NCBI GenBank assembly: GCA_021904315.1
Contig: CM038918.1
Coordinates: 2,495,349-2,559,348, forward strand
DNA from: Sphagnum magellanicum
Lineage: Eukaryota > Streptophyta > Sphagnopsida > Sphagnales > Sphagnaceae
Length of the DNA: 64,000 nucleotides
Direction of reading: 5' to 3'
Below the pieces are notes generated by a model, which had not been told where the DNA came from, did no database searches, and was given only the letters and a program-made list of their open reading frames with translations. Both the position numbers and the translations under genes were made by a program. This document shows positions 22,328 to 36,780 of this stretch, piece after piece (positions within the stretch are counted from its first letter, which is position 1; each line of letters begins with the position of its first letter).

Positions 22328-22708
22328 GGCCCACTTTACACTAGGAGTCAGGGCCGAAAAAACTTGGGGGCCAACAAACTCTTAGCATTTTTGGTTCGTT
22401 CTTTGGCCCCAATTTACTAATAAATGCTAGAACATTGATGTCAGGATATTAATAAATGTAAGAACATTTTCCCCAAGGGTTGCAAATTGATCTCCCAAAT
22501 TTGATGGTATCCTTTTTTCAGCCTTGGGGCCAATACAAGGCCATAAAGTTCAGCATTTATCAGTACTTGGGGCAGATTGAAAAGATTTTTTCTATTTCAG
22601 CCTTGACTCCTAGTGTAAAGCTCTTGGGGCTGATTTCTACTTTTGCACCATTTAAGAATGCTGGATTTGGGTTGAACATTGGCCCTGGCTCCTAGTGTAA
22701 AGCGGGCC
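22328..22708. mobile_element. 381-bp MITE flanked by TA
   Basis: Terminal inverted repeats of about 28 bp begin GGCCC(A/G)CTTTACACTAGG, with two mismatches between the ends. A TA dinucleotide flanks both sides (22326-22327 and 22709-22710), as with Tc1/mariner-like MITEs. A partial inner copy of the right end (CTCCTAGTGTAAAGC) is at about 22604-22620. There is no ORF of note. Confidence 0.75.
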
Positions 22709-22710
22709 TA

Positions 22711-25700
22711 AGGAATAAGGAATTTAGTGCAGGATACCCTGGCTCGAGGCTGTTGCATGAGTTAAAACATGATGCAGTTTTTACTTTCTTTTTTTTTTGC
22801 TGTGATACATGGTGGATATCCAGCTGGTACCTGTTGAGTTTCACAAGAGCATAATGTTCATTCCCTCTTTTCACTATTCAACCCTTTTCAATGTGTTCAT
22901 TAACTCAATCCTTTTTAGTACTCTGCACACTAGCTCGGTCTTTTTCATTGAGAAAAGCTCTTAGGTTTTACAAAGTAATAATTACATAATGCAAAGGTAA
23001 GCTCTTTTACAATTGTCATTTCTACATTACATTCAATCCAATCCTTGTTTTTCATTGGATATTTGTCATTCAATTCATTCAAGTTAAAATTTAAGGTTTA
23101 ATGTTCATTTGTTTTTGTTATTCCTTATTTTCACTATTTAGTCCTTTCATTGAACTTGCCCCTTTGCAACCTCCTAAAAACTTTATGTTCCATAGGTTTT
23201 TTTCTTAAATTGAATTAATCAATGTTATAAGTGAGTATACACAAAAAGTAGTGTAAACAACAAAATACAACCCAATCTCTAAACAAAAGGACTAACAAGT
23301 AGATGATTTTATGGGATAATAATAGTATTTTTGGGTACATTATTTCTTGACTCTTGTTTGCATGAACTTCAAAAGTTAAATTGTTATTCACATATTTTTT
23401 TAATTACTTACAAATTCTTGAATTAGACCTAAAATGTGTGGTAGTTTAAAAAATAAAGTTCAAGTACTTGAAAATAGGTGAAATGTTTTTATAAATATTT
23501 GGTTTTTTTTCATGCACTTCAATATTGATGTGGTGAACATTCTAATATAATATTTTTGGTTAATGGAATTTGTTTTCATAACTAAAAGTGTCCCCAACCC
23601 CTAAAAAATGATGTAATTGTTAGGGATACTTTTGGGGTACTTTTTCAAGTCCAAATGATATGACACAAATTTTTTTGAAAAGCTAGAAAAAGCTAGAAAT
23701 GCCCAAAAAAAAAAAAAAAACTCATTTGCTTTGAAATGCTAAAAAAAGGTTAAAAGTTTAAAATACCATTTTTTTCTTGTTTTCAAGTAGAAAACAAAAC
23801 CTAACAAATATGTACAAAATATTTTGCTTGCACCATTACATCTTCTTGTAACAACTAGACCCCCCCTTTTGTTGAACATTTTTATAATGTAAATTTACCC
23901 CAAATTTTTAGTTGAAGAACCTCAATTCATTTCCTTTTCTTATGATGAAGTAACAACTTATGGTTAACAAATATGGGTTTCCATTCATGCTTATGTTGTT
24001 GAAGATTAACATTAAACTCCATTGTTGTTATCCTTGTAGCCAATGGTTGATGGGGTCATTTTATATAATATAATGTGCATTCTAGTGGATGCCATGGTGT
24101 GTTTTGGTGATTTGAATTAATATACAATTGCATCCAAAAATTGATCACATTTGGAGTTGATGGGGTGAGATTTTTAAAAGTGTCAAAGCAAGTGTGATGG
24201 TTTAATTAAAAGATCAAATGCACCAATTTTAATCAATGTGCATTGTATGAACCACCACATCAATTTGGTGGTCCAAATTCTTTCCAAACTAAACATTGTG
24301 GGGAAAACTAAGGATGTGTTAAAATTCATATGCATATTTTTCTCATAGTCCAAAGAAAATTTAAGAGTTTAAGGCATAGGCACACTAAGCCCCCCAAAAA
24401 TTATAGTCACAAGTATAATTTTTTTGCAATTACTTTTTTTGGTAATGTATGGACAACACATCTTGGATTATTTTTGTTTGTTTTAAGTATATTTGATTAA
24501 CTTGAAACTTAATCTAATCAATTATTTTTTAAAATATAACAAACAATGAAAAACTTGAATGTATGGAGTATATTTGTGACAAAATAATAATTGTCACAAA
24601 ATTTGAAAAAATTGCATATATATTTCAAAATTAAGGTTTTGAGTGGAATTCTTGGGTGAATTTTTTTATGGTGTATGATATTGATATACATGAATTAAAT
24701 TTAAGACCATTTAAAGATTTAAAGTTTTTGGATGAAATTTCATTCAAAAATAGTGTGTTTTTTGCATTTTTGAACAATAAATGCATAATTTAAAAATTAA
24801 AGTAAAAAACCACTACCATATCAAAGAGGAGGAGATTTTATAGATGGGCATTACATTATTTTTTCAATTTTCTTTTGTTTGGTAATGTTTCATGAACCAC
24901 AAACATGAAGCCTTATGGTTGTTGAATTTTTTTCACAATCTTGGGAATATTTTGTATGTGATTTTGTTCCTGCAATCAAGTTGTGTTAAGTAGATTTTTA
25001 CTATTGGCACCTTGACCCCTAAAATGTTTACATGAACAATGTGTTCAATGGGTATCAAAACTTGATGAATGGGACATTAAATGTGGTCGTGCATGAATGG
25101 CCACCTAATTTGAATAATAGTTTGGAGAATTCAAGTGTCAAAATTGTTGATAGATCCATCGTGTTGCATTACCATGTCTTGAAACATCATTATACATGTT
25201 TATTATTTGTGTTATTTTCCAACAAACCATTAACAATGTGCAAAGATGATGTCTTAAAATAGTAGTTAAGGTCAATGATAAACTTGAGAAACAACTTGCT
25301 ACCCAAGATGTGATGGATGTTGGCAAGTTGGTGTATCCAAAATACTAGTTGAATTCTTCATGTGAATAAACCTTTACTATGCATATGGCCATTTTGAAAG
25401 GCTTTTATTATCAACCCAAAAAACTTGGATCAACACAAACTTGGTTCCCATCAATTGTTAATGTGAATATTATAGACCTATAATCTTATTTTTTCAAGAT
25501 CACAATAATGTCCAATGCTCAATGGGCTACAGACCAACCCATGGCTCTCAATCCAATGTCCAAACTTTGAAAGAAATTTTCTTCCAATGAATTATTATGT
25601 GATCAACTTTGAGTTGATGACAGTGACAAAGTTGGTTGTGGGTTTGAATTATAGGATCTGGAAGATAAAACGAAATTTTCAACCTAGACATTCATGAAAA

Positions 25701-28384
25701 CAAAATTGCAAAATCAATTTTATGACCATATGGATTTGAAGGTGTGTATGTTTGGACAATTGTTGTATATTGTTGATATTTTTCTTTAGATTGATGAAAA
25801 AGCAAAAAAAGGTTTTTTAACTTGATGTAATGTAACTTTCGTGGCTTGTTGGAACAAACAACCTTCAATGGCTAATTGGAACAAACAACCCTCAATTTCC
25901 ATGATGACAACGAATTTGAGCTTTGAGTGAATTTCTCCTTCCTTCTTTAATCCCATTTGATTTTCTTTGTATCCCTAAACTAATGTGTGATTTGCAAGTC
26001 AGGATCATGTGCTACCATTGGGTGTCGTGTCCTTTTAGACAAGGGTTCAACCCCCTCAAATGATTTGTCAATTCATTTTTTATGCATTGTAATTTGTTCA
26101 TGTGATTCCAAGTTTTATCTTGAATTTTATGAACTTGTAAAAATTGCTTTTGTTTAGTCTTTCAAAAAGCTTAAATTATTGGCCATGATTTTTTTTCGCC
26201 AAAAGTTGCCATTCTAATTATCCAAGATTCACCAAATGGTTTCACAAGTTTTTTTACTATTACCTAAATTCCCACTTTGTCAAAATTGAAATAGCCATTA
26301 TTACATACACTTTACCCTGATTAGGCCCTTCTTCCAATAAAGGCTACGGCCTCAAGTTTTACCCTACAATTATTAGGCCAGCCAAAGACTCTATTTTCAA
26401 CTCTCAACCAATTCACTACCAAGTAGTAACTGCTTGTAATTAGGCGACTTGAGTGACCCAACACCCACTAGTGCACCATCCAAAAAATCCCCTTCTAAGA
26501 TTTCATGGATGGGATGAAACTATCCCCCAAATGTTAGTTTACTTGGTAAGTATATATATTTTCTTCTTCTCCTTTTTTTCCCAATTAGAATTTTTTCTTT
26601 ATTTTAGTTTTTTTTTTATGGGGAACAATTTTTTTATCATTTTTTGTTGGCCCACCTTTAACCCCAAGTTTTTTTTGGGGAAGCTCTTACCTACCCCAAC
26701 CCACCTATTGCCTTTTTTCCTACCAACCCACCTACCTCTTTCATCCTATTGACCCCCACCCCACCCCACTTCCTTTTGCATTCACTTCCATCACTAAAGC
26801 TTTTGGCCTAAAAAGAGCTTAAGTAGTTTAGAACTTCAAGAACGCGAAATCCATCAGAATTTCAAAGGTTGGGAGCTTCAAGAGTGCCTTAGCAAGAGGA
26901 GCTTCAACGTGGTGGCAATAAAAGTGTGAAAATAAAAAAAGCTTCACAATGGTGGCAAAAGTGGGAGCTTGGAGGTAAGCTCCTTTGTCCTCCTCCTTTT
27001 TTATTTTTTGCATTTTTTTTAATTGAAAAATATGACAATGATGTCACCGGCATCTTCTTTTGTCTTTTTTTTAACATAACACCACTCTACCCAAGTTGGG
27101 GAAATGATGGTACCAACTTCATCAACTTTCCTTCCGACAATTCCATCTCAACTTATAGCAGCAAGACTTATTGTTGTAAAATCGAAGTAGGAGAACTATA
27201 GGCAAGAATTTGATCAACAACATGGATTGAGATCTCATCATCTACTTGTTTTTTTGTGGTGCAGGGGTTGTGTACTTTACTTTGAAGATGAAGGAATTGA
27301 AGGATGATTGTGAAGGTTTTGATATTTTCCCACTTGATTACATCTATTTGAAAAAATCAGGTTAGAAGCAACAACAAACAAAAACTTTGTGGTACAAAAC
27401 CTAAATGAAAATCAAGGCTTCTTGTTGTAAAATGTTTAAAATTTTTGTTTTTTAAGAGTAATTTCCCAATACCTTCAAGCCATGTCTAATCATGCCAAAT
27501 GTTGAGGTTTCTTGGAATTTTTGTTTGATCATCTTTAGTGCATGCAGGAGGATTTTGCAAATATTTCAACCCATCCTAGTACTCATAGTCGATCATCCTT
27601 TACATTCCATATGATCTAGCTATGCTCCATGCTACCTTCAAAAAGGTGATTAGTTTCCGCCCATGTTTTTTTCATCTCATTAACTCTTTAAAGTCTATCT
27701 CTATTTATGTCTCTCTCCATCCATGTTATCTAGGATTTGTCACAAGCTTCAAAAACACAAATTTGTTTGTGAAATTCATGGGGAGAGTTTGACATAAAAT
27801 TTGGAAAAAAACTTGCTGAAGATTGATTAGGAAATCACTATTGTAAGGAATTTTTACTTGAGCTTACAAATCCAATATTGACAAGGATTCATTATATGGG
27901 TGTTGTTGGACATGACCTAATAGGCAATTATCAAAAGGCTCATGACCAATATGCCATTTAGAATGCTTTTACCTGGAGGTTTGGATTCCTCTTTAGTGGC
28001 TATAGTGGCATCACAACATTTCAACAACATTGAAGTTGCCAATGTCTAGGGTGCCCAACTTCACACTTTTTCTATTGGCCTCAATGTGATGATAGATCTT
28101 GATTAGTACCTAAAAGCTCTAAGTATGAATCCTACTCAAGTGTAGTAACATATAACAAGATGCATGTGTGGATTGCAAGAATGATTTTGTGAATTGGTTT
28201 TTTCAAAGAACTAGAATTCATTGTCATCATGGAATAAACTAAAAGTTGGAATTATTTAGTTTGGTGATCTAAATTACTTGAGCAATATTTTGAATTAAGA
28301 TTTGGGTGGGTTTTCTACTTTGGTTATAAGGATCACTTGATCTAGAGTTTCCAAGCAAGTTGTAGATTACCTAAAAACAAACCA
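22711..28384. other. AT-rich spacer, no recognised gene
   Basis: The region has long A and T homopolymers (for example about 23704-23720) and pyrimidine-rich stretches at 26540-26760. Open frames are scattered and under 100 codons, none with a recognisable domain; the longest, 26453-26752 plus, is Phe/Pro-rich low complexity over a T-rich tract. Confidence 0.6.
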
Positions 28385-28990
28385 CCATAAATGTAATACC
28401 CCTCTTAGCAATTGTTTAGGGTAGCAATTTATCTTTGAGGCCACCACATATTTACTGTTATGACATGTTCCTAATTATAGGGTGGGGTTGTTTTAGATTT
28501 GGTCATTTTTTGCACATTTTTGTAACACATGGACCACCCATGTTTTTTTATTTAAGGCATTTTACTTTCATTTTACAACATCTTGGGTTAATAGTTAGAA
28601 ATACATTCTCACATTTTCTTATATGTATGTTTGATGAAATTATAAAAAAATTGATTCTAATTTTGCACTCAAACCAAAAAACCTTCCTTTACCCCAAAAA
28701 ATAATAAGTTCAAACCTAGAAAGAAAACCACACCCTCATGAGGGTATTCTATAAACACCATGGATTGAATTATTTTGGTCTAGGCTATTAGAGGGGTATT
28801 GCTTGTGCCTAAAATTATTCAATGCACATGCGATACCCCTTTTAAAGTATATTAAAATTCTTTTGGTTCCATAACATATCTAAAAAATCCTAGAATGGTA
28901 CTGCATAGCCATACCAAAACCTAGAAGGAAAACAATACCCTATTTGTGGTTTTTTGCTAACACCATGGGCACCAAGTGATTAGGCAAATG
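28385..28990 (-). repeat. ~200-bp tandem repeat array, left block
   Basis: About two to three units carry AATACCCCT/AGGGGTATT and AACACCATGG landmarks; CACCATGG is at 28757 and 28961, 204 bp apart. Read in reverse complement, the units match the array at 31370-32080. Each unit is non-coding. Confidence 0.7.
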
Positions 28991-31369
28991 AAGCCCCTAT
29001 CACAACAATATCCATAATTTTGTCATCAAATATTGTCAAGGTTTTTCTTCAAATGGTTGGTTCCCTCCATGACTAATGATGAAGATAAGTTTTTCCCAAC
29101 AAGCTTTTTAGAAGGATTCATGGGTCAATTGGTCACTTGAAAGAAACTATGTGCTGCATGCATGCTTGAAATGATCAAGCGATCAAAATTTAAAAACCTT
29201 AAGGGATGCAAAAAACCTTAAGAAAGATGATGGGTGCTTTCAAAATGGAGTGGAGGATTGGAAAAGAAGTGTGTGGGTGGGTGGGTCTTCACCATTTTTT
29301 CTTAATAATGATCTTCTAACAACTTGAAAATTTGAACTGTCACTGTAGAAAGAGGAAGAAACTTTGGAACACTATGGAAATTAGTTGGTTTTTTTGTTAA
29401 GTTTTTTCTTTTACTATTGTTCTTCTTTTTCATTTGACAATGGTACTAATACATTTTTCAAGGAGGTGTAGTAAGAAAAAGAACAATATTCTTTGCTACT
29501 TGAATTTCAAGCATTGCATTATTAATTTTTGTAGCCATTATTGTTGTTGTAGAGCATTTGAGTTGTTCTTGTCGCTACTGTGATTACTTTGGAAACAAAC
29601 TGAGGAAAAAATATTTAGGAATAATGTCAACCACCAAGATGTCATACCTTTAGGGGCATGTAGCTAATGTACCACATCCTTGAATGCACCATCTTGCAAG
29701 GTCTATCACATACATCTTTGTGGGTGGTGGATGATCCATGGTCCACAATAACATGTCAGCATGATTCATCACCTTCACACTATTGGTATTCCCATTTTCA
29801 TTATACCTTGCAAGCAATCGACCATTGTCGATTGAATGAGCAAAACACATAAATACAATTTAACACAATTATTCAAGTACCTCCATGAAGCTTCTAAAGC
29901 ACAGTTGATCTCAAGCAAAAGCTCGAAACTTAATTTGATGTAAATCAATTAGGTTGGATGGTAGATTTGTTTAGAAAGAAGAGTTTTTGATGGAGCTTCA
30001 AACTTATGTTGATTTTATGGAGCTTTGAACATAGTTGATTTGTTTATGAATTGGATCTACAACTTGTAATTTCATAGAGATCTTAAGAAAAAAGACATGG
30101 GTACCAATTTGCAAAGAATAAAAGTTCTTGAACAAAGAAGAAATGGGTATCCATTTGTAAAGAATTTGAGAAATGAAAACTTAGATCAGTGGGTGTAACA
30201 CACAAGTTGTAAATCCTATTAGGCAAAATCAACTGCCACAAGAAGGATTGCCTACTTTTGAATCTACTAAAACCTCTTTACCCATCAAGTTAACAATGTT
30301 AATAATTATCTTCTGGAAATTTTTAATTCTCACTAAAAATAAAGTTCATAAATTTTTTTGCATTATACATAACCATGGGTTTATATATATAATTTAAATT
30401 TAATATATAGTTTTAATTCTCATCTTATCTTAAATAAATATGAAGATATTATATGTATTAAAATGAATCAACAATATAATTCCATAATATAATTAGTCAT
30501 ATATAATATGTTATTCAATATGTTATAAATAACAATATATTTAATATTTAAGCCAATATTATACATCATAAAAAAAATATTACATAAGGACTTATGTTAT
30601 ATATTTATGAAATATAAAATATTACAAACCTACTATATAATTATTTTAACCTAAAAAAATCTATTATATGCCAAAGATTTAAAATAAATTTTCAATCATA
30701 CATAGGATTAATATATGGGAGAGCTCATTTTTTTTAATTATGTGAACCATTAAAAATTAATAAAAGATCATGTGCTTTAATTTTTTTAAAATAGACATTA
30801 AAGTCTTATTAAATTATAGATTTTATTTTTATTTTTTAAAATGAGTTTAAAACTTTAAGAGGGATTTTTTTTTAAATGTACGTCATTGAAAAGATGTTAA
30901 GCATGAACTTTTTTAATTTTAAAATGTTGACAAACTATGAATTTTAACATTAAATAATAAATTTTACATTAAACCCTAAACCTTTATATCGTCAATGTGA
31001 CCAATTTCACTTTATTTTTATTTTTATATATGTTAAATCATATTAAAGGTGAGTAAATAATTTTGAAAACATGAATTTCATGATGTATTAACAGGGAATC
31101 AAGTATTTAAAAAATATTCTTATTTTTCATGGTTAATGGATTATCACAATATGATATGAGTATTGCATTGAAACTCTATAACTTTGTTCAAATGACCTTT
31201 TACCATCAATGTGACCAATTTTGCAATACCTTCATTTACTTGAATCAATATGTACAGCATGATATATTGAACATGGAATATTTTTTTTTTTAAATGTGTT
31301 TTTGTTTCATGGTTCAGGATATTATCACAATATGATTTGAATTTTATTTTTTTTCTATGTTTTGGTATG
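28991..31369. other. spacer between the two opposed arrays
   Basis: The region is AT-rich, becoming extremely so at 30300-31100. Overlapping ORFs of about 60 codons on opposite strands at 29650-29852 show no recognisable domain. If the flanking arrays are the ends of one element, this would be its interior. Confidence 0.5.
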
Positions 31370-32080
31370 GTAATGCAATACCCCTTCAAGTTTCAAAAGA
31401 TGTTACAAAACCCAAAGGATTTTTGGGATACCTTACAAGGGGTACTACATGTTTATTGAATATTCCTTGCCATAAGCATTACCCTTTGATAATATAGACC
31501 AAAATAATTTAGCCCATGGTGTTTATTGAATGCCCCATGTAGGGTATTGCTTTCATTTTAGGTTTTGGTAGGGTTATGCATTACCCTTCCACATTTCGAA
31601 AGATATGTCATGGAGCCCAATGTATTTCTAAGATACCCTATGAGGGGTATTACAGATGTATTGAATAGTTTTGGTCATGAACAATACCCCTCCAATAGAG
31701 TAAACTCATGGTGTTTAATTATAGAATACAATTAATGAGGGTATTGGTTTCCTTGTTGGTTTTCATAGGGCTACACAATACCCCTCCACATGTCAAAAGA
31801 TATTTTATGGAGCCCAATGTATTTCTTGGATACCCTAAAAGGGGTATTGCATGTTTAGTGAGTTTTTTTAAACATGAGCGATGCCCTTCTAATATCCTAG
31901 ATCAAAATAATTCAACCCATGGTGTTAGAGTGTAGCCCAATGAAGGTATTGTGTTTGTTTTAGGTTTTGTTAAGGCTACGCATTATCTCCAAGTTTCAAA
32001 AGATATGAAATGGAATCAAAATTATTTCAGGGTTACCCAAAATGGGGTATTACACCTTCATTGAGTATTTTGTTTTATGA
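31370..32080 (+). repeat. ~200-bp tandem repeat array, right block
   Basis: Four diverged units are marked by (C/A)AAAGAT at 31394, 31597, 31794 and 31997, spacing 203, 197 and 203 bp. Each unit also has GGGTATT(A/G) and CCCATGGTGTT boxes. The array is inverted relative to 28385-28990. Confidence 0.8.
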
Positions 32081-32509
32081 CTTGAATATAACATATGTTA
32101 AACGCATCTAAATTGAACTAGAGCTCTATATTGTTTTGATTATCCACTTGTTTGCAATACCCTCATATAAGGTGTGTCAAATACTTTAATCGTCCCTTTA
32201 TTTATTTGTTTGAGTGAACAAGACCAAGCTCCATGCAATACCTTCATTTTATTCTTTCCTCATTATTGTCAATTGTTGGGGGTCTATTGGAGTGGCAACC
32301 ATGTAGATAGGTGTAGCCATGTAGGTGGGGTTTGGTAGGTACTTACTTAAAGTGTTGGTAGGTAGGAAAGTGGAAGGACAAGTAAGTAAATAAATAGATG
32401 GGGGGTGGGTAGGTGGGTGGAGATGAAAGTAGCACATTTTAAATTTATAGGTGACTAGGTAGATGGGAAGAGTCTACTTTTAATTTAAATATTTAGACGA
32501 GTAGGTCAG

Positions 32510-32700
32510 AGGGGGACAGTGGGGGTTAGTAGGTGGGTGGGAGGAAAAAGTTTCCAAAAAAAAAAAAAAAACTGGATGAGGGGTGGGGAGAAAATAAAGT
32601 TCCAAAAAAAAAAAAAAAATTGAGATCAAGGGGGTGGGAAAAAATTGCGAAGGGGGCGAGGAGAAAATAAAGTTGCCAAAAAAATGAGATCAGGGCTGAG
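32510..32700. repeat. short purine-rich tandem repeat
   Basis: Three units of about 50-70 bp follow the pattern GGTGGG(A)GAGAAAATAAAGTT, CC and a long A run (15-16 A). It follows a TAGG/GGTGGG-rich tract at about 32280-32420. Open frames across it on the minus strand are Phe-rich low complexity and unlikely to be genes. Confidence 0.7.
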
Positions 32701-33640
32701 AAAGGGCAAACAAAAAAAGGCAACCTGGGATGCCACAGGGATGGAAAAGAGAATCCTATCAGTGCACCATCCATCCACATTGGTGCACTGGTGGGTGCTG
32801 GTTCACGCTAGCCGTAATCAGACATCTGGGCTCAGTCGAGAACGCGGTTTCATGATCAGTCTCAAGGTGTAAGTACCCAGCAGCGTAGTCGGTACTATCT
32901 GATAAATGATTGTTGGCTTCACTTCTCTTGCATTCGTCAGCTGCAATCCGTGTCCATCAATCGGTGGCCGGAGACTACTGGTGCAAGAACGCGGTTCTCA
33001 TTATGATTCTACTCAGATTAATCCACTAAGGCTGTCTAAAGCTCTGGGTCTAGGCCATGCAAGGGAAGGGGGCAGAACTGCAAGCTGAGCCCATGACTGC
33101 TGCAGCAGGCTGGAGCCTGGCATGTCTAGGAAATGAGGGCCCACCTATTACCAGGATGTTATATCTCACCCGGCACCCACCAGCATTGCACCGTCATTTG
33201 GAAAACACGCACCACCCACAACTGCTTGTGTTCTCAAGGTTCCACCTCAGTAACCTGTAGTGTAAACCCTCCTACTTCAACCTTACCCTACCTGCCTAAC
33301 TAACTTAGAGGCAAGACTCTAAACACCCTCTAAACAAGCTCTGTCTGACACTCTATCTGTACTTGTTTTTTTCCTTCTGCCTTGTGTGGTTTTGCATGAG
33401 CTTGTTTTTTTGCATAGGGTGCAAAAATTGCACAGTTTTGCTTGTTCTGCAACAAAACCAAGAAACTGATTTTGTTTCATTCTACTGGCTTTGCAATCCC
33501 ACGGCAGAATTCAACCTCCCAAAAGAGAGCCAAGAATTCTACTAGTCGTAGCATCATTTTGAGAACTAAAAGCAAGATGTGCTATATAATTTAATTGAGC
33601 TAAATAAGCCTAGATCAATCAAAACATGTGCAAAACCACA
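32701..33640. other. mixed-composition spacer
   Basis: The GC content rises at 32750-33260. A 67-codon plus frame (33057-33260) and a few others are open, but none has a recognisable motif, splice-supported extension or relative in the window. Confidence 0.45.
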
Positions 33641-33708
33641 AGGCTTCACACAAAGTGTCACCCACCTGATTGTGTTTAGAATGGTGTGTGACACTTTGTG
33701 TGAAGCCT
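33641..33708. repeat. 20-bp perfect inverted repeat (hairpin)
   Basis: AGGCTTCACACAAAGTGTCA at 33641-33660 is exactly inverted at 33689-33708 with 28 nt between. CCACA/TGTGG extends the pairing after a 5-nt bulge. It lies next to a fragment of the MITE found at 56946-57150 and may be another miniature element. Confidence 0.8.
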
Positions 33709-33732
33709 AGCTTTGTGGTGGGTGTTCAGAAT

Positions 33733-33791
33733 GGATGCCACCTAGATTTTCATTTAACACAGACTTAACATCAAGTGTGAATGCACCATTA
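33733..33791. mobile_element. partial copy of the 57-kb MITE
   Basis: The sequence from GGATGCCACCTAGATTTTCA to AAGTGTGAATGCACCA matches the last ~50 bp of the element at 56946-57150, except for about 9 extra bases. The left terminal repeat is not present here. Confidence 0.7.
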
Positions 33792-33799
33792 AAGATGAA

Positions 33800-36780
33800 G
33801 AAATGTTGGACTGTATACACACAATAAGCTAAATCCATACTCCGTGTGCTGGTGGGGTCCTGGTTCAGTCTGGCCCCACTTACCAAACGTGTCCAGCCTA
33901 AGTTGGTGTGGAAATGCTTCTTTGTCGCTTTCTTAAGTCATGAGAAAGTCAAGAGCAACTCCGAATTTTACCTACCCATTAAGCAGCCAAGCAACTAGGC
34001 ATATGAAGAAAATGAGCTTTTTGTCCGGGACCCTAAGTCAAAAAGAGGGAAATGGATATGAATTTAGCTCTTCCCTCTGCTGCTCACAAGTTCAACAATA
34101 GGTAACTTCATTACCTATGTCCTTTTTTGTGGCCAAAAACACAGCATACTACTTTTACTCTAGTCTCTATGGGGGTGTTTTTTTCCTTCTCAATCATTGA
34201 CTTTAATTTCACTAAAGGACTTGGTTACAAGAGACAAAAAAGCATGAGGTCTTAGATAAAATTTTTTAAAGTACTTGTCATTTGAAAATCATAATATGAT
34301 CTGTGGCAATTTGTACTAGTTTTAGTATAATAAAAGAAAATTTAGTAAACGATAAAACTAATTCTCAAACATGTTTCAAACTATATGTTGATGAATTTAA
34401 TGTCCGAAAATGCACTTTCACAATAGAATTTTGTCAAATTGTAGTTATTGTGTTTGAAATTTTTAGAGAATATGTAATACATATTGGGGCACTATCAAGT
34501 TGAAGATTTCAAAAATTCATTAAAATTTCTTGTACAAGTACATTTGTTTGAAAGCTCTATAGTATAATATGCTCTTGACAATTAAAAATATAACTTGCAT
34601 TTTTAAAAATCTATTTGTTCAATGCATATTAAACATATGGTTTTTCAATTATTGAATATTGATCATCAAAGTAAAACATGTTTCTAAATTTGCTAGTCAA
34701 TTTTTTATTTATGGCTATTTTACATTTAGCCTAAGAAGGATTGTGAGGTGTCCACTTAATTTTGCTTTCACCCTTATAATGTGGCTAATGTAACCAACAA
34801 CTTGAAATTGTCCTTTACAAATTACATCCTAATAAATAAAAAAAATTTATGTGAATTGAATTTGTTGATGGCATGAAGTAATTGTAAATAAGCAAGTTTT
34901 TATGGAATTTTACCTCAAACAACTATATCCAACACCTTAATGATAAGGTATGATTAAGGTGTCATGTATAACAATGTCAAACCACAAAATTTTATGTGTA
35001 TACAAATTATTTTGTACAAAACCCTAAAATTTACAAAACCAATCATTTAAAAGAAATTTAGATTTTAAAAAAAAAACCATGGCAAATATGAACTATAAAT
35101 ACTTTTACAACTTCTACTATTGATTATCACTATACAAAAAATTATCAATTTATAATTGATTTTCAATTGCAGCCAACATTTATGATTAAAAAATTCTCTA
35201 ATTGCTTTGGAAAGGTCATATATGACACCACCAATTGTAAACAACATGACATGGCATTGTCATTTCACCTTAATTGCATCTCATTGAACATGTATTTAAT
35301 TAATTCTAGATTAAACTGTGAATTTTGGACTTTTTTTAACCTAATGGTTAGGATCAAATTTGAGACAAAACATTGTTAACGTCTATTTGTTGAATCATCT
35401 AGTGAAGCAAAGGGTGAAAGCATAGTATTTTGTACATACTTGTTATTGTACTTGATTTAGAACAATAGACAAAAATAGTTTTCAGCATTATTTATGGACA
35501 ATGAAATTTTCAATTCCCATATATTAAATTTCCCTATCATTGATAGGTAGTTAGAACCCTATTTCACCTTAAATTAAGTGCAAGAATGCACAAGTTGTGT
35601 GCAAGTTTCTCTTCTTTTTGTAGTGCAACAACATATAAATTACCTTGCTGAGGTTTTGATGGCATTTGGAAATGACAACCAAAACCTAATTTTTTATGTT
35701 TAATGTGTTATCATCAATGATGGCGAGAACTTCTAAAGCTTTGAATGATTGTGGGATTTCTAATAAACAGTTCAATGTTATGAATCAAACTAATAAGTTT
35801 TTCTCTAACAATATCATTGAGTTTAAGGGTTTATGAAGTTTTGTTGCAATGAATGGAAGTTTGAGCATGATTTTTTTGTTTTTGAAAGACAAAGCTTGCT
35901 ATTGTTAGTGTAAAGACAAAGCTTGACATTGCTTGTAAATGTTTTGTAGAAGGTTTTTCATTCCAAGCTAGTGGCCTCAAATGGCACCCAAACTTCACCA
36001 AGTTGTTCTTGGATTACTAATAGTCAAATTAAAATACCATGTGTTCAAAAGAAAAAAAAAGAAAATGAAGAGGATAACCATGCTTTGAGTTGAACACAAT
36101 GGAATGTGCAAGACTTTGGAGAAAAACTTTGTTTGGACTTACACTTGTGGATTACTAATCTAATATCTACAATTGGATTTTAGTAGTGCTTAACATAATG
36201 TAAGGGCATCTTGGTACATGATTTAATGTCCCTACTTGTGCACTTGTGAATGCAGTAGATGAACTTGTAATGAAATACAAGTAAATAGACCTTCTCCTTA
36301 TTTGTTACTTGTTTTTACATTGCAACGATATGTTTAAAATGTCTTTGAATGCTTATATACATTCAAGACATTTTTGTACTTTGAGTGGTCTACTTACGAA
36401 TGAATCTATGCAATAGGTCAAAGTATATCAAATTACTTAAACAAATGGTTTATTTTCAAATTCTAAAATTTGTCACTTGTTGTCATATACTTAAGGATCA
36501 AAGGGGACAATAGTAAAAATAAATATAAAATACATGAGTAAAAATATAAGGTGCAATATAATGGTTGTTGGGTAGAAATTAAAGCTAATTATTTTTAAAC
36601 TAAGGTACATTTTATTCAAATTATTAATTTAATTATAATATAATGTGAAACAATGGATTATAATTAATACAAGGTGGCTTTAATATGTATATATTAGAAA
36701 ATTAAATAATAATAGGGTGATGAAAAAAATAGGTTGGATAATTATCGAATGCACCCCCCCCCCCCCCCAAAAACTTGTCA
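33800..36780. other. AT-rich spacer
   Basis: No gene or element ends were recognised. A run of 15 C residues (36754-36768) directly precedes CACTA-like element 2. Confidence 0.55.

Noticed and set aside
26005..26065. tRNA-like stretch with GGGTTCAACCCC
   Set aside because: It has a B-box-like motif, but no matching A box or cloverleaf pairing could be drawn.
28385..32080. The ~200-bp repeats as a CRISPR-like array
   Set aside because: The units are long, diverged over their whole length, have no unique spacers, and lie in plant nuclear DNA.
32526..32780. Phe-rich 84-codon minus ORF
   Set aside because: It comes from poly-A tracts and a purine-rich tandem repeat.
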